DNA from: Wujia chipingensis
GTDB lineage: Bacteria > Bacillota > Clostridia > Lachnospirales > Lachnospiraceae
Reading direction: 5' to 3'
Length of the DNA stretch: 64,000 nucleotides
Assembly (NCBI RefSeq): GCF_014337155.1
Contig: NZ_CP060632.1
Span: 1,929,001 to 1,993,000 of the forward strand
Each line of letters opens with the position of its first letter. Position 1 is the stretch's first letter. The notes beneath the pieces were generated by a model. It was not told the DNA's origin and made no database searches. It saw only the letters and a list, made by a program, of their open reading frames with translations. Below are positions 53,221-62,340 of this stretch, in pieces. A program made the translations under genes and the position numbers.

Positions 53221-53883
53221 TTTTACACTTCTGAATGCTGAATTTCCCGTAAGATTTCTAAGCAGAATCTTTCTCGCTGCCTTATACTCTTTCCCTATAA
53301 ATCCAAGTCTAAGCAGAAAACAGCGGAAAGCGTATTTGTCATTATCCGTTTCGGTCGGCTTTGATGAAACTCTTTTTGCATCTCTTGCCATATCACACAA
53401 CCTTGAAACAAATTGCGTATAGGCTTCAATCTCATCGCCATCTGCTGTGTACGGGAACCATGTGAAGTTTATTTTTTCTTCAGTAATCTCTATTTCTGTG
53501 TTGTCCGTCCGAAATGCACGTTGAAAAAGTGTCTGCTTATTTGCTAGAATCTTCTGTAAATTTTCCAACGCCGTATCCGTAAGGCTTTCTCTCGGAATTG
53601 CTATTGTCAGTTTCTCCTGCTGCACTGACACTTTTTCGGTTACTTCCGCATCGTTTTGAAACCCACACTCTCGTAACTGCCGAATCAGATCTTCCACCGT
53701 TTCTTCCTCTGTTCTCTCCGGAATATGCAGTACACCCTATTTGTCCAGTCGTTATCCTGCAATATCATATGCACAGCTTGGTACCCGTTCATAATGCGGT
53801 GCTGTTCCAAGTATGTTTCCGATCTCCTGTACCAGTTTCGGTCTCTGCTTTAATTCCAGTGTAAATCTGATTTCATTCTTCAT
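53218..53883 (-). pseudogene. ICE 'virulence-related' protein with two premature stops
   Basis: One continuous frame from ATG at 53883 (KNEIRFTLELKQRPKLVQEI) to 53218, interrupted by TAA at 53752-53754 and TAG at 53737-53739, five codons apart. Without the stops it reads as a 221-residue protein of the type found in Tn916-like conjugative elements. No known activity. The bases 53884-54247 are AT-rich and hold no gene that I can support. Confidence 0.6.
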
Positions 53884-54247
53884 AATATGTAACCGCCTTT
53901 CTTTATTCGGTAGTACATATATCACTCTGATGACACAGAATAGCAAGACAATTCGAATTATATTTCTGCCAAAATGTACGCAGAAAAACTGTGCTTTTTA
54001 TGTTGTTTTTACACATTTTTTCTGCGTATTTCGATACTATCCGGCAAAACAAAATCGGCTTTAGCGATGATATTCAGCGGATATTTTCACATAAACTGAC
54101 TTTTGTGGGTATCCCCCCTGTTTAATTCTGCGAAAATTCGCACGAAGGGGGCCATCGGTCTTCAGGGAGAAGAGGCGTAGAGATTTGGATATCCCTCCCA
54201 ATGTCAGCTGATAATTTTACGATATATATTTTTTCTACACTTTTTGG

Positions 54248-54253
54248 TATAAT
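54248..54253 (+). promoter_or_regulatory. extended -10 promoter of the restriction genes
   Basis: TGG-TATAAT forms an extended -10 box, 29 bases before the ATG at 54283; no good -35 box is visible. AGGAGG lies 7 bases before the ATG. Confidence 0.55.
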
Positions 54254-54282
54254 AATAAAAATACAAACTAGGAGGCTGATCT

Positions 54283-55113
54283 ATGAACGAACGGATAAAA
54301 AAATATTGTGAACTACTCTCAAGTTTGATTACTCCAAATACCAAACCTGAAGATGTTAATGAGCAATTAACTGCCGCAACCAATACTATCGAAATTGATA
54401 CTGTCGACATTTCTGATAGAGTAATAATTTCCAATTATGCATTAAAACTACTTTCTAAAGAACAACGTATGCAACTCGCCAAATCGCTTATTGAAGAGCA
54501 GGTAATTAAACAACGTAACTTATTGGCTCATTGGAGCGCCATAACGGCTCAATCCTCTATGATTGATACGGGATACATTGCACAACATTTAGTTTCCCTT
54601 CAAACCCAAATCGCTGGTCAAGGTATGCGCGGAAAAGGTGATGATCTTTGTGATGGCTCTGAAGTTAAGAGTGCAAATTTTCTTGACTCTCTCGACAAGA
54701 ATGGGGCAACTGCACCAAGATGGAATTTTATGGCAAATACTGTTGATATCATGGAAAGGTTCTTAAATTACACTGCTATTTATTTACTCTCCATCGATTA
54801 TAGTCCTGAACATAATTGCCGTATTAGAATATGGAAAGTAAATATTCAAAAACATACTATTTTACAAGAACGTTATAAAGAATGGATGACCAAACTTGGA
54901 TATCCGAAATTTGCTGATACAACGAAAAAACCTAGCGTTAATTTTCAGTTGTTCCCGCCAAATTCTGGCACAAATGAAAATTATGCTAGACATGGAAACG
55001 GAAGGGCTAATGGCTTTACAAAGTTACATATTCCATTAGAAGATACCCCCGGATCAGAATTAATTTTCAAAGCCGAGGTTGTCAACAATGAAGTAATCAT
55101 TACAAAATTCTAA
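54283..55113 (+). CDS. MamI-like type II restriction endonuclease, larger subunit
   Basis: A 276-residue protein resembling the MamI restriction endonuclease family. The likely PD-(D/E)xK centre lies in GKGDDLCDGSEVKSAN (acidic residue, then E-V-K). Further family-like blocks are PRWNFM, CRIRIWKVN and SVNFQLFPP. An N-terminal helical domain (~1-105) is absent from the smaller neighbour. The 206-residue gene 12 bases downstream repeats the same motifs, so the pair probably forms a heterodimer. The DNA methyltransferase is convergent on the other side. Family assignment is from memory of motif patterns. Confidence 0.65.
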   Translation: MNERIKKYCELLSSLITPNTKPEDVNEQLTAATNTIEIDTVDISDRVIISNYALKLLSKEQRMQLAKSLIEEQVIKQRNLLAHWSAITAQSSMIDTGYIAQHLVSLQTQIAGQGMRGKGDDLCDGSEVKSANFLDSLDKNGATAPRWNFMANTVDIMERFLNYTAIYLLSIDYSPEHNCRIRIWKVNIQKHTILQERYKEWMTKLGYPKFADTTKKPSVNFQLFPPNSGTNENYARHGNGRANGFTKLHIPLEDTPGSELIFKAEVVNNEVIITKF

Positions 55114-55125
55114 GGAGGACTTACA

Positions 55126-55746
55126 ATGGATGATGTTATAAATTTATTAAACATGCACCATCGATTTTTCTTTTATGCAAAAAAATATGCTGATTTAACA
55201 AAGCAACCTACGCCAGAAGATTCTAGAGCTTGGTCCCAAATCTTAGTTAGTCTTATAACTGGTATTAATGGGCTTGGGAGGCGTAAGGGAAGCGATTTAT
55301 CCGATGGTTCAGATGTAAAATCTGCAAATGTTTGGGGAGCTATTGATTTTCCTCGCTTTAATGGGTGTATAAAATCAGGAACTCAAAGCATAAATTCAAA
55401 TAGTGTACATTTTTTGAATAACACTCCTAATCTATATTTTGTTTTATGGGACTATGAACCAATTTCCCAACATGAGCGTACCCGTATTTGGGTAGTACAG
55501 CCCCAACACGACAGACTCTTCAGAGAAATAAGTCTGTCATGGTATAGTCAAAAAGAAAGCGGATTTATACGAAGTGCTAATTTTCAATTGCATGCACCAA
55601 TTAACAATAATTCTAACATTTTTACAAACAGATGCGGTTCACTGCAATATCCTCTCTTATTTGATGCCGTGTGGAATGGAGAAACATATGAAATCAAGTA
55701 CTATAATCCTGATGCAATCACTAATGGGTATTGCATGAATATCTAA
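55126..55746 (+). CDS. MamI-like type II restriction endonuclease, smaller paralogue
   Basis: A 206-residue paralogue of the preceding protein without its N-terminal extension. The motif GRRKGSDLSDGSDVKSAN parallels GKGDDLCDGSEVKSAN; PRFNGC, TRIWVVQPQHDRLF and SANFQLHAP follow in the same order. Both keep D-V-K or E-V-K, so both could be catalytic. AAGGAGG precedes the ATG. A hairpin terminator separates it from the convergent methyltransferase gene. Confidence 0.6.
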   Translation: MDDVINLLNMHHRFFFYAKKYADLTKQPTPEDSRAWSQILVSLITGINGLGRRKGSDLSDGSDVKSANVWGAIDFPRFNGCIKSGTQSINSNSVHFLNNTPNLYFVLWDYEPISQHERTRIWVVQPQHDRLFREISLSWYSQKESGFIRSANFQLHAPINNNSNIFTNRCGSLQYPLLFDAVWNGETYEIKYYNPDAITNGYCMNI

Positions 55747-55784
55747 GAAGAAAGCTGACAGTTCTAAACTGCCAGCTTTCTTCT
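55746..55784. terminator. bidirectional terminator between restriction and methylase genes
   Basis: Arms AGAAGAAAGCTGACAGTT and AACTGCCAGCTTTCTTCT around a 3-base loop; it touches the stop codons of both convergent genes. Confidence 0.85.
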
Positions 55785-57825
55785 ATGCTAACTCCGATAA
55801 ATACTTTTGCTGTTCAGAAATAATATTTTCTCCCTGATATATTTCATTAATTGCCATCTTTATTTTTTCCCCTAATTCCCTACATATCTTCTTTTTATCA
55901 TCAGCTACGGGTACTGGAAGTAATATTTCTCCTAACTGTTCACGTTTTATTCTACTATGTGATGAAGATGTACCCGATGTCATACTTTCTATTTGAACCA
56001 TTACATTACTTGTTTTTAGTAAGAAACAAAGCATGTAAGCATCTATATCTCCTGTAGGCTTTATTATTTCAAATTCATTAGAACATACTAAATCATACTT
56101 CTTTTCTGGAACAACTGCCATTCTTGGAATTCTGGGATTCAATTTAGAAAAAATCAAATCACCCGGCTCAACTTTTCTCCCCTTTGAAACCGGAACAAAA
56201 TGCTCAACCTCATTAAAATTGATTGTACTATTAGAATTAACATGCAATACACTTATATGTTTGACTGATTCTGAAACCATAAATCCTTTCCGAGATGTTG
56301 TTACAAATTCCGCTACGTCCGACAGCCTTTTTATTACATATCCATCGCTAATGCTTTTCATAATATTTTCCACTGTCACAAATCGCTCTGCAGCATAAAA
56401 ACTTGGTTTAATAACATTTTCCGTCAAATCCAAAGGCGTAATTTGAGTCACCGACGGCTTTTGCAAAATAATTCTTTTATCTGTACGATTTTCTATCAAT
56501 GCCTTTGCTATGTCTAGCATTTCATTTTTACCTTTTGAAATTTTTACGGGTACTCCCATTTTTTCTTTAACAATATACCCCAAATCTTCACACAATGCCA
56601 TAAATATCCTATCTTCATTTACTGCTTTTTTCTTTTGCAAATAAAGAATGCATGTATTTGTTCTTGTCCCTGCTTGAGCAAATGTGACCGATGGAAGTTC
56701 AATGACACCTCTTATATAAACATGCTTTAACAATGCATCTCTATAAAGTGAATTGGTTCCCTTTGATGCAAAAACAGAATCCGGCAGAACGATAGCCAAA
56801 TAACCATTTTCTTTTAACAAAGCAATACTTTTATCAAGCATAAGCAACTCTGAATCTACGCTATTAGCAGATATCTCCATTGAATTTAAAATTGGATATT
56901 CGCATAAATTCAACTGATTGACTTCATATTCTGCACCAAATGGTGGATTAGTAAAAATCAAATCCACTTTGCCCAGATAATCATTTATGTTGCTATTACC
57001 TACAATACTATTTCCACTATTTATATTAGAAATATTACACCCTAATAAAAGTGCATTTATTTTAGATAAGCGCACCATTCTGTCAACTTTATCTTGCCCA
57101 ATCATACCTTTATTTCTAAACCGCTCGATATATTTATTTCTATTATTACAATTAATTTTTTTCTTCTCTAAATAACGTGTAAAGTGATTTGCGCTTTCAA
57201 TTAACAGCGTGCCGACTCCACATGTTGGATCCATGATTGTAAAATCACCCAGAATCTCCTCTGTAAAGTATCCATCATTTTCCATATCATTAAATATAAT
57301 ATCCAACACCGGTTCCGATATCTCATATGGAGTCATATATTGAGCATCCTCTTTATTATTTCTGAAATTTTCTCTTACAAAATGTCCAAAACATTCATTA
57401 ATAATATCAAAATCCGAATATTTATGATTTTTAAGCAAGTGAATAAAATCAATCTTTTCTATCTCACTAATAAGTTTCTCTGCAAATTCATTTTCCGTTG
57501 GTTGCAAAACAAGTGATGGATTTGAACCAAATATATTTGTACCATCCTCATTGAAAAACATTGAATTTGAAGCCTCTTTTTCAAAAACATTAATTAAGCC
57601 AGCAGCCACATTTTTCTCATCACCAGTAACTTGTTTTGCAACTTTTCTAATATATGCTAATGAAAACTTTTGTCCTTTAGTAGCCATTTCATAATTAATC
57701 GATATCATTTTAACAATTTCATCCAATTTTGCATTTGAATCATCGATTCTTCCATAACTATGAAAATATTCACGTAAATTGAGCAATATCTCATAAAACA
57801 TAGAATAGCTAACGCCATTATTCAT
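55783..57825 (-). CDS. N6-adenine DNA methyltransferase with fused specificity domain
   Basis: A 680-residue HsdM-like gamma-type methyltransferase: motif I MDPTCGVGTLLIES, motif IV FTNPPFGAEY, and a C-terminal type I S-like target recognition domain (RLSDVAEFVTTSRKGF...SGTSSSHSRIKREQLGEILLPVP). A single recognition domain implies that a dimer reads a palindromic bipartite site. The ATG at 57825 follows AGGAGG by 9 bases; a longer frame to 57864 is less likely. It is the partner of the MamI-like nucleases and carries two GATNNNNATC palindromes in its promoter. Confidence 0.88.
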   Translation of the reverse strand: MNNGVSYSMFYEILLNLREYFHSYGRIDDSNAKLDEIVKMISINYEMATKGQKFSLAYIRKVAKQVTGDEKNVAAGLINVFEKEASNSMFFNEDGTNIFGSNPSLVLQPTENEFAEKLISEIEKIDFIHLLKNHKYSDFDIINECFGHFVRENFRNNKEDAQYMTPYEISEPVLDIIFNDMENDGYFTEEILGDFTIMDPTCGVGTLLIESANHFTRYLEKKKINCNNRNKYIERFRNKGMIGQDKVDRMVRLSKINALLLGCNISNINSGNSIVGNSNINDYLGKVDLIFTNPPFGAEYEVNQLNLCEYPILNSMEISANSVDSELLMLDKSIALLKENGYLAIVLPDSVFASKGTNSLYRDALLKHVYIRGVIELPSVTFAQAGTRTNTCILYLQKKKAVNEDRIFMALCEDLGYIVKEKMGVPVKISKGKNEMLDIAKALIENRTDKRIILQKPSVTQITPLDLTENVIKPSFYAAERFVTVENIMKSISDGYVIKRLSDVAEFVTTSRKGFMVSESVKHISVLHVNSNSTINFNEVEHFVPVSKGRKVEPGDLIFSKLNPRIPRMAVVPEKKYDLVCSNEFEIIKPTGDIDAYMLCFLLKTSNVMVQIESMTSGTSSSHSRIKREQLGEILLPVPVADDKKKICRELGEKIKMAINEIYQGENIISEQQKYLSELA

Positions 57826-57853
57826 GTAAATCCACCTCCTAAAATTATGTGAG

Positions 57854-57914
57854 TATCTTATCATAAAAAAAGCAAAAAATCAAGATACGTATCTTGTTTT
57901 AAGATACATATCTC
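57854..57914 (-). promoter_or_regulatory. tandem GATNNNNATC palindromes before the methyltransferase gene
   Basis: CAAGATACGTATCTTG (57881-57896) and AAGATACATATCTCG (from 57901), both containing GAT-N4-ATC, 56 and 76 bases from the start codon. A half site TATCTTA lies at 57854. GATNNNNATC is the known MamI recognition sequence. They may be operators through which the methyltransferase, or methylation of the site, controls expression. Confidence 0.65.
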
Positions 57915-58116
57915 GATTTTCATATTTTAATTAATAAAGCCTATCTTTAATCTATAAAATCTGGGGCTCATGCCTCAGCTCAATCCCAAATATCAAAACA
58001 TGTCAAAAAACTCTCTTATACTCAGTATATTCCTCCCCCCTAATGAACATGCAATATTTATTATTTTTTAAATTATCACTATTGAAAGATCTACTACATT
58101 GCCTGTAAGTAGTCCC

Positions 58117-58463
58117 TTACTACTAAGGATTTCTCCCCACACCTTTGCCTTTATCCCGATTCCTCCCATGAGCCTTAGTAGTCGAAACCGTAGTAATTCC
58201 AAGGCTTTCCGCCATATATTGCCCTGTGTTGCCCCAGTCTGCAAAGATATGCATTATCATAAAACTGGAGTGCCGTGGCAGACGAAAAGTACTTTTATCA
58301 TTGTTTTGTTTCTCCTTGTTTTTCTTGTGGATGTTCTGTTTTGCTAAGATTTTTTGGTGTTTTGTGGTTGTTTAGGTTTTACTCCGTAATTACATATTGT
58401 GGCAAATCAGAGCAGAATTGAGTAAGTTTTTACTACCTGTTAGTAGTAAAGTTGGTAGTAAAA
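58117..58463. repeat. right direct repeats flanking the defence island
   Basis: Holds TTACTACTAAGGA (58117-58129), then, from 58257, the partner of the 49.0-49.2 kb leader: 58397-58422, 58432-58450 and 58452-58463 match it. Between 57915 and 58479 no intact gene is visible. The repeat is wider than a usual integrase core. Confidence 0.55.
58257..58301 (-). pseudogene. 5' fragment of a low molecular weight phosphatase gene
   Basis: ATG at 58301 and the codons for IKVLFVCHG, as in the start of the phosphatase at 49055 (IKILFICHG), then unrelated codons and a TGA at 58257. AAGGAG lies upstream as in the intact gene. The break falls at the CHG codons, so this is what remains of a second copy of that gene's start and leader. 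Confidence 0.7.
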
Positions 58464-58479
58464 CCAAACTGGTTACTAC

Positions 58480-58851
58480 TTAAGATTTTTTTCTAATAGT
58501 CAATTCATTACCATTTACATTCGCAACAAATTCATGTTCAGCTACAAATTTCACACCTTTATCAGCCATATATTTCCTTACCATTTCATAATAATCATCA
58601 ATCTCGACAGAATCTGTTATGGATTTTAATACTTTCCCAACCAATGTAAGCATAACATTTCCTTTATTATATTCCTCAATAACATCTAACTTATCTCCAA
58701 TGTATATAAATATTTTGTCACTAGAAAAGCCTTTCGATATATAACCTCCGATAGATTCAAATCGAATAACTCCCAATGTTTTTAATTCAATCCTAATTTT
58801 CACAAGCTGCTTTTTTAATTTCTGTAAACGAATGCACTGTTTCAATTGCAT
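58480..58851 (-). CDS. small protein of unknown function in the PLD-ATPase cassette
   Basis: A 123-residue protein with a basic helical start (LKQCIRLQKLKKQLVKIRIELKTLG) and a mixed alpha/beta remainder. I recognise no family. Its ATG overlaps the stop of the 386-residue gene by 10 bases, so the two are translationally coupled and probably act together. The sequence is very AT-rich. Confidence 0.6.
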   Translation of the reverse strand: MQLKQCIRLQKLKKQLVKIRIELKTLGVIRFESIGGYISKGFSSDKIFIYIGDKLDVIEEYNKGNVMLTLVGKVLKSITDSVEIDDYYEMVRKYMADKGVKFVAEHEFVANVNGNELTIRKKS

Positions 58852-60002
58852 ACCTTAGATAAAATTTGAAATTCTAACTGTTTTCTCATTTCAGAAAAAT
58901 TTATATTTTTAATTTTCTTTTCTCTTAAATAATCATTATTATATGCATTATCTAATAACTCTTGTTTTTTACATACATTTTCAATATTTATTTGATGAAT
59001 TATATATATTTTATTATCCATTATAACGACTGCTTTTGCTGGATTAATTTGCATTACATCTATAAGTCCTTTATCAGCTGTACCAAAATACGATAAAATA
59101 ATTTCATCTTTTTTATTTAAGTTATCATATAACATAATTTGTTCTATCAATCTTATATGATATAAATCCCATGTAACATTTAAAATATTTTTTATTACAT
59201 CCTCGTTATTTTTTATTTTCTTAAAAGCTCTATTAGTTCGATAATCATCAAGGATATATAAAGATAAAACAACAATTTCCTTTTCTGAATAACAATTTAT
59301 TTCATTTAAACAGTATTCTATAAATTTTTCTACTTTTTTATTTTTTTCTTGCTCTTTATCAAATGTTTTTATAAGGTAAGCCTTCATAACACAACAGCAT
59401 AAAATGTCATACTGTCTTATTTGATCATCTATTTGTTCCAATGATTTGTCATAAAGCTCTTTTACCCTTTTGTAATCACATTCACTTAAATTTATATCTT
59501 CAATATTTTTATTTACATACATTATATTATCTAGTTTTACATACGATTGTATCATTTCAGCAAAAATATTTAAATCAATATTTGTTTTTACTCTCTCCAT
59601 TAATGCTGTTGTTACTCCTATTTGAAACTTTTCTCTTTTCAAATAATTTAGATACTCAATAAAATCATCAATATCAATATTAATTTTACGTCCTATCATC
59701 AATTTGTTTATGTAAGTTAAAATATTTAAATCTAGATCTATAGTCTTTCCAACTTTAATAAATTTATCATTTAATCCCAAAATCCAAGTTTGAGTATAAT
59801 CTCCTATTCCCCAAATCCAACATGAGCCTATTTTCTTATTACTAAAAGATTCCCCAAAATTTGAACACTTTTGATCAAACAGAATAATCCTACAGTCCTT
59901 TAATAACTTTTCAAAAGATTCATAAATCATTTCTTTTTGTTGTAAATTTGGTGCCTGCATAATTCCCATTATTGCACATCTTTTCATCTTACTCATTTCC
60001 AT
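58842..60002 (-). CDS. 386-residue protein of unknown function in the PLD-ATPase cassette
   Basis: Strongly AT-rich gene. The start MEMSKMKRCAIMGIMQAP is followed by a stretch with an unusual number of aromatic residues (GSCWIWGIGDYTQTWILG), then mostly helices. There is no signal peptide or membrane helix. No motif that I know. GGAGG lies 10 bases before the ATG. It is placed between the PLD-ATPase gene and the small gene in one direction. Confidence 0.6.
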   Translation of the reverse strand: MEMSKMKRCAIMGIMQAPNLQQKEMIYESFEKLLKDCRIILFDQKCSNFGESFSNKKIGSCWIWGIGDYTQTWILGLNDKFIKVGKTIDLDLNILTYINKLMIGRKINIDIDDFIEYLNYLKREKFQIGVTTALMERVKTNIDLNIFAEMIQSYVKLDNIMYVNKNIEDINLSECDYKRVKELYDKSLEQIDDQIRQYDILCCCVMKAYLIKTFDKEQEKNKKVEKFIEYCLNEINCYSEKEIVVLSLYILDDYRTNRAFKKIKNNEDVIKNILNVTWDLYHIRLIEQIMLYDNLNKKDEIILSYFGTADKGLIDVMQINPAKAVVIMDNKIYIIHQINIENVCKKQELLDNAYNNDYLREKKIKNINFSEMRKQLEFQILSKVCN

Positions 60003-60110
60003 ATTTTATTTTCCTCCCTACAAATTTATTAAATTATTAATAAACATTACTTTTCAATGTAATTATATGTTAATAAGTATATATTCTTATTTTTCTCTAT
60101 TAAATTCTGA

Positions 60111-62240
60111 TTATTTTCCACCTATCCTCTTTCTTCTCATTCTTTCCAACCACGAAACATTCTTCACTCCAATCCAATCACAGAATGCCTCCGCCTTCAA
60201 CACCACATACATGCCTGCCTCCTCAACCAGAATATCCTGACGCAGATAATTCATGTAGACCTGAACATCCTTAACTCCAGTTGTCATATCTTTCAAATTG
60301 AGAGTAAATGTAGCCTCCTTTTCCCCTTTTTTAGGTGAATACACAAACCGATCCTTTGTCTGCTGATAAAGCGTTTTCCACATATTTTTTCCTCTATACT
60401 CATAGTCCCGGTATAACTGATTTGGAAAACACTTAGGTATTTCCATTTCCGATATAATAAAATATTCCCGGAAAATCTTTCTGACTATGCCGAGATAATC
60501 TGCCGAATCATCTCCAAACAAGTTTGAATTTGTTTTTATCAATTCGCCCATTTTGGAACAGAAATCCCGAAATAGAATATTGCTTGCGTTTGCCATTACA
60601 TCTTCATAATAGGCATTTGCCTCCGATTTGTATTTCTCATTAAAACATGCATCTACTTTCAGAAAATAAATTCGTCTGGCTACCTGCGCTGGAATACTGA
60701 AACCGCCTGTATTCGTCGTACAAATCATAACTGGATGCTTGGAATCTAATGTATTGGATAAATACTTTATAAGTTCCTCTCCTTTGTTGGTAGATTTGCT
60801 ATTGAAAAATGCTGGCGGAACTTCATCAACCAGTAACGGATATGTGTTATCTGTCATAAACAATTCTCCAACCGTATCCCGTTTTTCTATCTGTTTGTAT
60901 TGTATATAATGCTGTTCCACAAGCAATTGTCGGCCACTCAGAATACGATCAATATAAGCAAGCAGATTTGATTTACCAGAAGCAGCTCTTCCTCCAATCA
61001 CAAGCATAATGGGTATGTCCGATTTACTGCCAGTATTTTCCTGACGCAGCTTAAATATATATGTCGAAGCAAATGCGTACATAATTGCCTCTAGTATTCG
61101 CGAAAGGTTTTCATCCCCATCTTCTGTATCAGATACAAAGTTCTTATATGCCATCAAAAATTGCATAAGATTCTCCATTGAAGACCTGATTTCCTCTTGT
61201 GTAGCCTTTCTATCAAATACTTCTGGTGCCCTTGCCTCAGTGCAATCATCCTTCTTGGGAAAAATTATATATTGTTTCTTATCTGTATCATTGAATGTAA
61301 GTGAGAAGCGTTGCATGTTCATCTCTGTTTTTGTATGACGGAATAATATATCTATAATCTTTCCTTTCGACGATTCAAGTTCCTGTGCGCTTTTAATCGT
61401 ATAATTTCCGTTCTTATCACCTCGTTTTTTCTTACCCGCTGCAACAATTACCTCAAATGTGGCTTTCGTCTCTGTAATCTCTTTTTCATTTTCAGACTGT
61501 GCTTCCTGAACACACTTCAGAATGGTTTCATTACATACGGGCACAATATTCTCTTTCTTCAATATCTCTATGATTTCTTCCGTTCGTTCCTCTGGCGTAA
61601 AATCAACCATGGAAATCAATTTTCCCTCTTTATATTTGTTTATAACCTCTCCCGGTACATAATCTTCGGTAATACTGTATATATGTTGAAATCTTTTTTT
61701 ATATATATCAAACATCAAATTATTGTCAAATACCATTATATCTTCATATTGATGTACAGCGTTGTTGAACGCTGTATTCGTCAGATTCGCGGAACCAAAT
61801 ATCAAACGGTTCTCGCCACTTTCTGAATTTGATAATAAATATAATTTTGAATGTATAATATACTCTGTTTTAGAATATCGAACCTCCAAGCTTCTTTCAA
61901 TCAGCTTGTCCTTCCCTGTATCTGGTAACTCTTCAAAAAACTTTGTTCCCTCCTGCATAACCCGTGCATTTATGCTTTCCGCAATCGCCTTTCTTACATC
62001 CGCCTTTTCTATGCCAATAATAATCTTCACATTTTTGAACTTATCGATTGCTCTGCTTAAAAAACTGGCAGACGATACATATGTCACACACAGTAACTGA
62101 TCATATTTTTCAGCGTCAAACAATTCGTCCCATGCAACATCTTTACATTCTCCATCCATTACAACACAGGTTGTATTTGTAACCGGATCTTTATTCAGAT
62201 TATCAACAAAACTAAACATATCCATCTGTTCCATACCCAT
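60111..62240 (-). CDS. phospholipase D-like nuclease fused to a P-loop ATPase
   Basis: A 709-residue protein. Residues ~40-205 have a PLD-type fold with IIHSKLYLLSNSESGENRLIFGSANLTN: one H-x-K motif and the G-S-x-N strand, as in PLD nucleases that act as dimers. A charged linker follows (~240-300). The C-terminal half is an AAA+-like ATPase: Walker A GGRAASGKS, Walker B YPLLVDEVPP, sensor CTTN and Arg residues in QVARRIYFL. AAGGAGG is five bases before the ATG. Such nuclease-ATPase fusions are typical of antiphage systems; this arrangement I do not recognise. Confidence 0.75.
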   Translation of the reverse strand: MGMEQMDMFSFVDNLNKDPVTNTTCVVMDGECKDVAWDELFDAEKYDQLLCVTYVSSASFLSRAIDKFKNVKIIIGIEKADVRKAIAESINARVMQEGTKFFEELPDTGKDKLIERSLEVRYSKTEYIIHSKLYLLSNSESGENRLIFGSANLTNTAFNNAVHQYEDIMVFDNNLMFDIYKKRFQHIYSITEDYVPGEVINKYKEGKLISMVDFTPEERTEEIIEILKKENIVPVCNETILKCVQEAQSENEKEITETKATFEVIVAAGKKKRGDKNGNYTIKSAQELESSKGKIIDILFRHTKTEMNMQRFSLTFNDTDKKQYIIFPKKDDCTEARAPEVFDRKATQEEIRSSMENLMQFLMAYKNFVSDTEDGDENLSRILEAIMYAFASTYIFKLRQENTGSKSDIPIMLVIGGRAASGKSNLLAYIDRILSGRQLLVEQHYIQYKQIEKRDTVGELFMTDNTYPLLVDEVPPAFFNSKSTNKGEELIKYLSNTLDSKHPVMICTTNTGGFSIPAQVARRIYFLKVDACFNEKYKSEANAYYEDVMANASNILFRDFCSKMGELIKTNSNLFGDDSADYLGIVRKIFREYFIISEMEIPKCFPNQLYRDYEYRGKNMWKTLYQQTKDRFVYSPKKGEKEATFTLNLKDMTTGVKDVQVYMNYLRQDILVEEAGMYVVLKAEAFCDWIGVKNVSWLERMRRKRIGGK

Positions 62241-62340
62241 TTATTCCTCCTTATTTTTATAACCCTACATACTAACATTCCTATTTAAGCACATCTACTG
62301 GGCATAAAACAGGACTCGCGACAAAAATGCTACATATAAT

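Noticed and set aside
58099..58347. Plus-strand frame of 82 codons in the gap before the PLD-ATPase cassette
   Set aside because: It runs antisense to the phosphatase fragment and repeat region, has no ribosome site and gives no protein-like composition.
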